Positions 6,864 through 9,463 of a stretch of DNA of 9,463 bases are shown here, one piece after another. The DNA is from Clostridiales bacterium UBA1248 (GTDB taxonomy: Bacteria; Bacillota; Clostridia; Oscillospirales; CAG-272). A program made the translations under genes and the position numbers. Under the pieces are notes generated by a model. The model made no database searches, was not told the origin of the DNA, and saw only the letters and a program-made list of their open reading frames with translations. Position 1 is the stretch's first letter. Each line of letters starts with the position of its first letter. The stretch is from the NCBI GenBank assembly GCA_002308615.1, contig DBWC01000086.1:454-9916 (forward strand), in the 5' to 3' direction.

Positions 6864-8619
6864 ATTCCACGTCCTGCAAGGCGTCGTAGCCTTCCTCACC
6901 GGTACGCACCTTGACAACGTTTTCAACGTCATAGACGAATATCTTGCCGTCGCCTATGTGACCGGTGTAAAGTACGCTTTTAGCCGTTTCTATAACGTGC
7001 CTTACGGGAACCTTGCTTACTACTATATCTACCTGTATCTTAGGCAATAGGTTTGCCTCGACCACGACGCCGCGGTAATATTCCGGCTGTCCTTTCTGCG
7101 CTCCGCAGCCGAGCACGTGCGACACCGTCATACCCGTTATGCCTATATCCATCATCGCGTTCTTAAGCGCCTCAAACCTCTGCTCCTTGCAGATGATCTC
7201 TACCTTTGTGAACTTCGGCTGACCGTCGTCGAATGACGGGACTTTCTTTACCGGTATCGCCTCGGCTTCCGGTACGTCGCCGCTCACCGCGACGGCGCCT
7301 TCGTAGCCGTAATCAAGGCTTTCGACCGCCGGGACGAAGTCCGCGTAAGCGCTCGGCAGACCGTGTTCTGTCTTATCAAGTCCTTTGATCTCCTCCTCGG
7401 GTGAAACGCGCAGACCTATGGTTTTCTTCAGTATGAAGAACGTCAGAGTCATCATAACTATCGTCCACGCAAGAATTGCAGCAATGCCGAGCGTCTGTAC
7501 GCCGAGCAAACGGAAATCCCAGGTGTAAAACAGTCCCTTAAGTTCCGCGGGAGCTTCCGGATTTGCCAAAAGTCCTACCGCTATCGTTCCCCATACGCCG
7601 TTTGCAAGGTGAACGCCCACGGCGCCGACCGGGTCGTCTATGTGTAACTTAAGATCAAGGAATTCTACTACGAATACTACGAGGAAACCGGAAACGATAC
7701 CTACGACAGTCGAACCTAAAGCGTCGAGCGCGTCGCAGCCCGCCGTGATGCCCACAAGGCCTGCAAGCGAGGCGTTCAAGCACATTGAAACGTCAGGCTT
7801 TTTGTTTTTGATCCACGTAAATATCATCGTGGTGCAGGTCGCTACCGCCGGAGCTATAGTCGTGGTCAGGAATATGGACGAAAGCGAGTTGCCGTCCCAC
7901 GCCGCAGCGCCGTTAAAGCCGTACCAGCCGAACCATAAGACGAAGCAGCCGAGCGCGCCGAGCGTGATCGAGTGACCGGGGATTGCGTTAACTTTCTTTA
8001 CTTTTCCGGCTTTATCTTTAATATATTTGCCGAGCCTCGGACCGACCATGATAGCGCCGATCAAAGCCGTCACACCGCCGACCGAGTGGATCGCGGCGGA
8101 GCCCGCGAAATCGTGGAAGCCCATCTGTACGAGCCAGCCGTTAGGGTTCCATACCCAGCCCGCTTCTATCGGATATACGAAAAGCGAGATGACGCCGGAA
8201 TAAATGCAGTACGATATGAATTTAGTTCTCTCCGCCATGGAGCCGGAGACTATCGTCGCCGCCGTGGCGCAGAACACGAGGTTGAAAACAAACGACGGGG
8301 CGTAGCCGTTTTGTAAAAATCCGCCGAAATCGGTCAGGATCTTAAGGTTCGGCACGCCGATGAATCCGAGGACGTAATCCTCAGCCATCATAAGCGAGAA
8401 ACCGAGGAGCACGAACACCACCGTACCGATACAAAAGTCCATAAGGTTCTTCATTATGATGTTGCCCGCGTTTTTGGCACGGGTGAAGCCCGTTTCGACC
8501 ATTGCGAAGCCGGCCTGCATGAAGAATACGAGCGCGGCTCCTATCAGAAACCATACGCCGAATACTTCGCTTGTAACAGTTTCTTCTATCAATTTAGTTA
8601 AGCTTTCTGTTGCTTCCAT
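6862..8619 (-). CDS. Ammonium transporter fused to a C-terminal PII (GlnB/GlnK-like) domain
   Basis: This 585-residue protein joins two proteins that are usually separate. Residues about 20-400 form an Amt channel with roughly 11 membrane helices and no clear signal peptide. DFAGSAAIHSVGG places the first pore histidine at 178 (with Asp170), and DDPVGAVGVH places the second at 337. The conserved cytoplasmic tail GLRVSPEEEIKGLD...HG...AY follows at 402-425. A linker of about 45 residues (426-470) rich in Ala, Val, Pro and acidic residues leads to a complete PII domain (about 471-585) that aligns gap-free to E. coli GlnB at an offset of 469. GITGMTV (493-499), YRG (515-517), LLPK (524-527), GHIGDGKIFV (553-562) and VRTGEE (571-576) are clear. 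The position of Tyr51, the uridylylation site, is Val520. Arg47, which plugs the pore in AmtB-GlnK, is Arg516. The positions of Arg38 and Arg101 are Ala507 and Lys570. The gene starts 13 bases after glnN. Amt-PII fusions exist in other bacteria; regulation by 2-oxoglutarate and adenylates is inferred. Confidence 0.95.
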   Translation of the reverse strand: MEATESLTKLIEETVTSEVFGVWFLIGAALVFFMQAGFAMVETGFTRAKNAGNIIMKNLMDFCIGTVVFVLLGFSLMMAEDYVLGFIGVPNLKILTDFGGFLQNGYAPSFVFNLVFCATAATIVSGSMAERTKFISYCIYSGVISLFVYPIEAGWVWNPNGWLVQMGFHDFAGSAAIHSVGGVTALIGAIMVGPRLGKYIKDKAGKVKKVNAIPGHSITLGALGCFVLWFGWYGFNGAAAWDGNSLSSIFLTTTIAPAVATCTTMIFTWIKNKKPDVSMCLNASLAGLVGITAGCDALDALGSTVVGIVSGFLVVFVVEFLDLKLHIDDPVGAVGVHLANGVWGTIAVGLLANPEAPAELKGLFYTWDFRLLGVQTLGIAAILAWTIVMMTLTFFILKKTIGLRVSPEEEIKGLDKTEHGLPSAYADFVPAVESLDYGYEGAVAVSGDVPEAEAIPVKKVPSFDDGQPKFTKVEIICKEQRFEALKNAMMDIGITGMTVSHVLGCGAQKGQPEYYRGVVVEANLLPKIQVDIVVSKVPVRHVIETAKSVLYTGHIGDGKIFVYDVENVVKVRTGEEGYDALQDVE

Positions 8620-8626
8620 CTATAAA

Positions 8627-8632
8627 CACCTC
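8627..8632 (-). promoter_or_regulatory. Ribosome binding site of the amt-PII gene, directly after the glnN stop
   Basis: GAGGTG follows the glnN TAA stop (8633-8635) with no gap and lies 7 bases before the ATG at 8619. The 13-base space between the genes holds little else, leaving no room for a separate promoter or terminator at this junction. Confidence 0.75.
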
Positions 8633-9463
8633 TTATCTTACGCTGAAAAGAATATCGGCGTATGACGGGAACGGCCAGTAGGATTTATCCGTGATCGTTT
8701 CCGCTTCGTCGCACGCTACGCGCAGTCCGCACATCTCGGACAGAACGTCGTCGCGTATCATAACGGATTCCGCTATTATGCCGTCTGCGTCCTGCAGCTT
8801 CATAAGAGCTTTCTGCAGAGAATCCGTCTTTATCGCTATCGTGTCTGTCAGCCCCGACAGCTTCTTTACAAGACCCGTTTCGTATTCGCAGGACAGAGCC
8901 GGATCAAGCGCTTTTTTGCTCTGCGCGTCCTTTGCTATGTCCGCGGCGAATTTTGCGACGGCCGGTAAGATCTGAGTCTTTGCCATAGTGACCATCGTAT
9001 TTGCTTCTATCGTAACGGTCTTGCAGTAGTTTTCAAGCATTATATCGCAGCGCGACTGCAGTTCTTCGACTGAAAATACCTTGTGAGACGTGAGCATATC
9101 CACGTTTTTCTTGTCAAGCAGATGCGGCATGCAGTCCGCCGTCGTTTTATAATTGAGCAGCCCGCGTACTTCCGTCGCTTCCTTTATCCAGGCGTCGTCG
9201 TAGCCGTTGCCGTTGAAAATGATGCGCTTGTGATCTTTTATGGTCTTCTTTATCATATCGTGAAGCGCCGTTTCAAAGTCGGCTGCGCCTTCAAGTCTGT
9301 CCGCGTAAACTTTGAGACTCTCCGCGACCGCGGCGTTCAGCATTATGTTCGCGCACGCTATGGAGTTTGACGAACCGAGCATACGGAACTCGAATTTGTT
9401 TCCTGTGAACGCAAACGGTGACGTTCTGTTTCTGTCCGTCGTATCGCGGTTGAACTTCGGCAG
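8633..9463 (-). CDS. glnN: Glutamine synthetase type III, C-terminal part (partial)
   Basis: The last 276 residues of a glutamine synthetase of the large GSIII class (about 700 residues in the family) are present; the 5' part and start lie beyond the window's right edge. The enzyme makes glutamine from glutamate, ammonia and ATP. At the very start of the visible part is DRNRTSPFAFTGNKFEFR (residues 10-27), the hallmark GSIII segment near the glutamate-binding site, followed by MLGSSNSIA. The rest is mainly helical, with NGNGY and RGLLNYKTTADCMPHLL further on and a C-terminal end of SYWPFPSYADILFSVR, all in keeping with GSIII. An internal ATG at 9380-9382 is not a start, because the conserved motif is in frame before it. 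The enzyme supplies the glutamine consumed by every enzyme encoded downstream. The promoter and any glutamine- or nitrogen-responsive leader would be upstream and cannot be seen. Confidence 0.95.
   Translation of the reverse strand: MPKFNRDTTDRNRTSPFAFTGNKFEFRMLGSSNSIACANIMLNAAVAESLKVYADRLEGAADFETALHDMIKKTIKDHKRIIFNGNGYDDAWIKEATEVRGLLNYKTTADCMPHLLDKKNVDMLTSHKVFSVEELQSRCDIMLENYCKTVTIEANTMVTMAKTQILPAVAKFAADIAKDAQSKKALDPALSCEYETGLVKKLSGLTDTIAIKTDSLQKALMKLQDADGIIAESVMIRDDVLSEMCGLRVACDEAETITDKSYWPFPSYADILFSVR

Noticed and set aside
6744..6932. A 62-codon minus-strand frame across the amt-PII/asnB junction
   Set aside because: It is out of frame with both genes, overlaps both, and has a low-complexity basic translation without family resemblance.
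8620..8632. A possible internal promoter or terminator between glnN and amt-PII
   Set aside because: The 13-base gap is taken up by the ribosome binding site and spacer; no inverted repeat with a T-run is visible there or at any other junction.
8633..9382. A complete short 249-residue protein starting at the ATG at 9382
   Set aside because: The frame continues upstream to the window edge with the GSIII hallmark motif, so this ATG is an internal methionine of a truncated-by-window gene.

Overview
All seven genes in this window lie on the minus strand and form one uninterrupted run. Read in transcription order, from high to low coordinates, they are: the 3' part of a type III glutamine synthetase (glnN); an ammonium channel fused at its C-terminus to a PII signalling domain; asnB; pyrG; purF; carA; and the 5' third of carB. 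Both end genes run off the window. No junction has more than 13 untranslated bases and two junctions overlap, so this is almost certainly part of a single operon. I see no promoter, terminator, RNA gene, repeat, insertion sequence or CRISPR array, and there is no non-coding stretch over 300 bases.

The organism is probably an anaerobic member of the Clostridia (Firmicutes), perhaps uncultured and gut-associated. The evidence is the type III glutamine synthetase, the PurF with the four cysteines of a [4Fe-4S] cluster, strong AGGAGG-type ribosome binding sites and roughly balanced base composition. This is inference; there is no rRNA or other definitive marker.

The genes share a substrate rather than a pathway. 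The channel admits ammonium, glutamine synthetase fixes it into glutamine, and four glutamine amidotransferases then spend the amide nitrogen: AsnB (asparagine), PyrG (CTP), PurF (first step of purines) and CarAB (carbamoyl phosphate for pyrimidines and arginine). Two of the four use an N-terminal-cysteine glutaminase (AsnB, PurF) and two a Cys-His-Glu triad glutaminase (PyrG, CarA). The layout looks like a nitrogen import, assimilation and distribution operon with its 2-oxoglutarate/adenylate sensor built into the channel.

The most notable protein is the 585-residue Amt-PII fusion. Its PII domain aligns without gaps to E. coli GlnB. It keeps the T-loop arginine that plugs the channel in the AmtB-GlnK complex, but has valine at the position of the uridylylated tyrosine (Tyr51). 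This suggests a tethered gate controlled by ligands rather than by uridylylation. The individual enzymes are ordinary; the fusion and the gathering of glutamine users behind glutamine synthetase are what deserve a second look.
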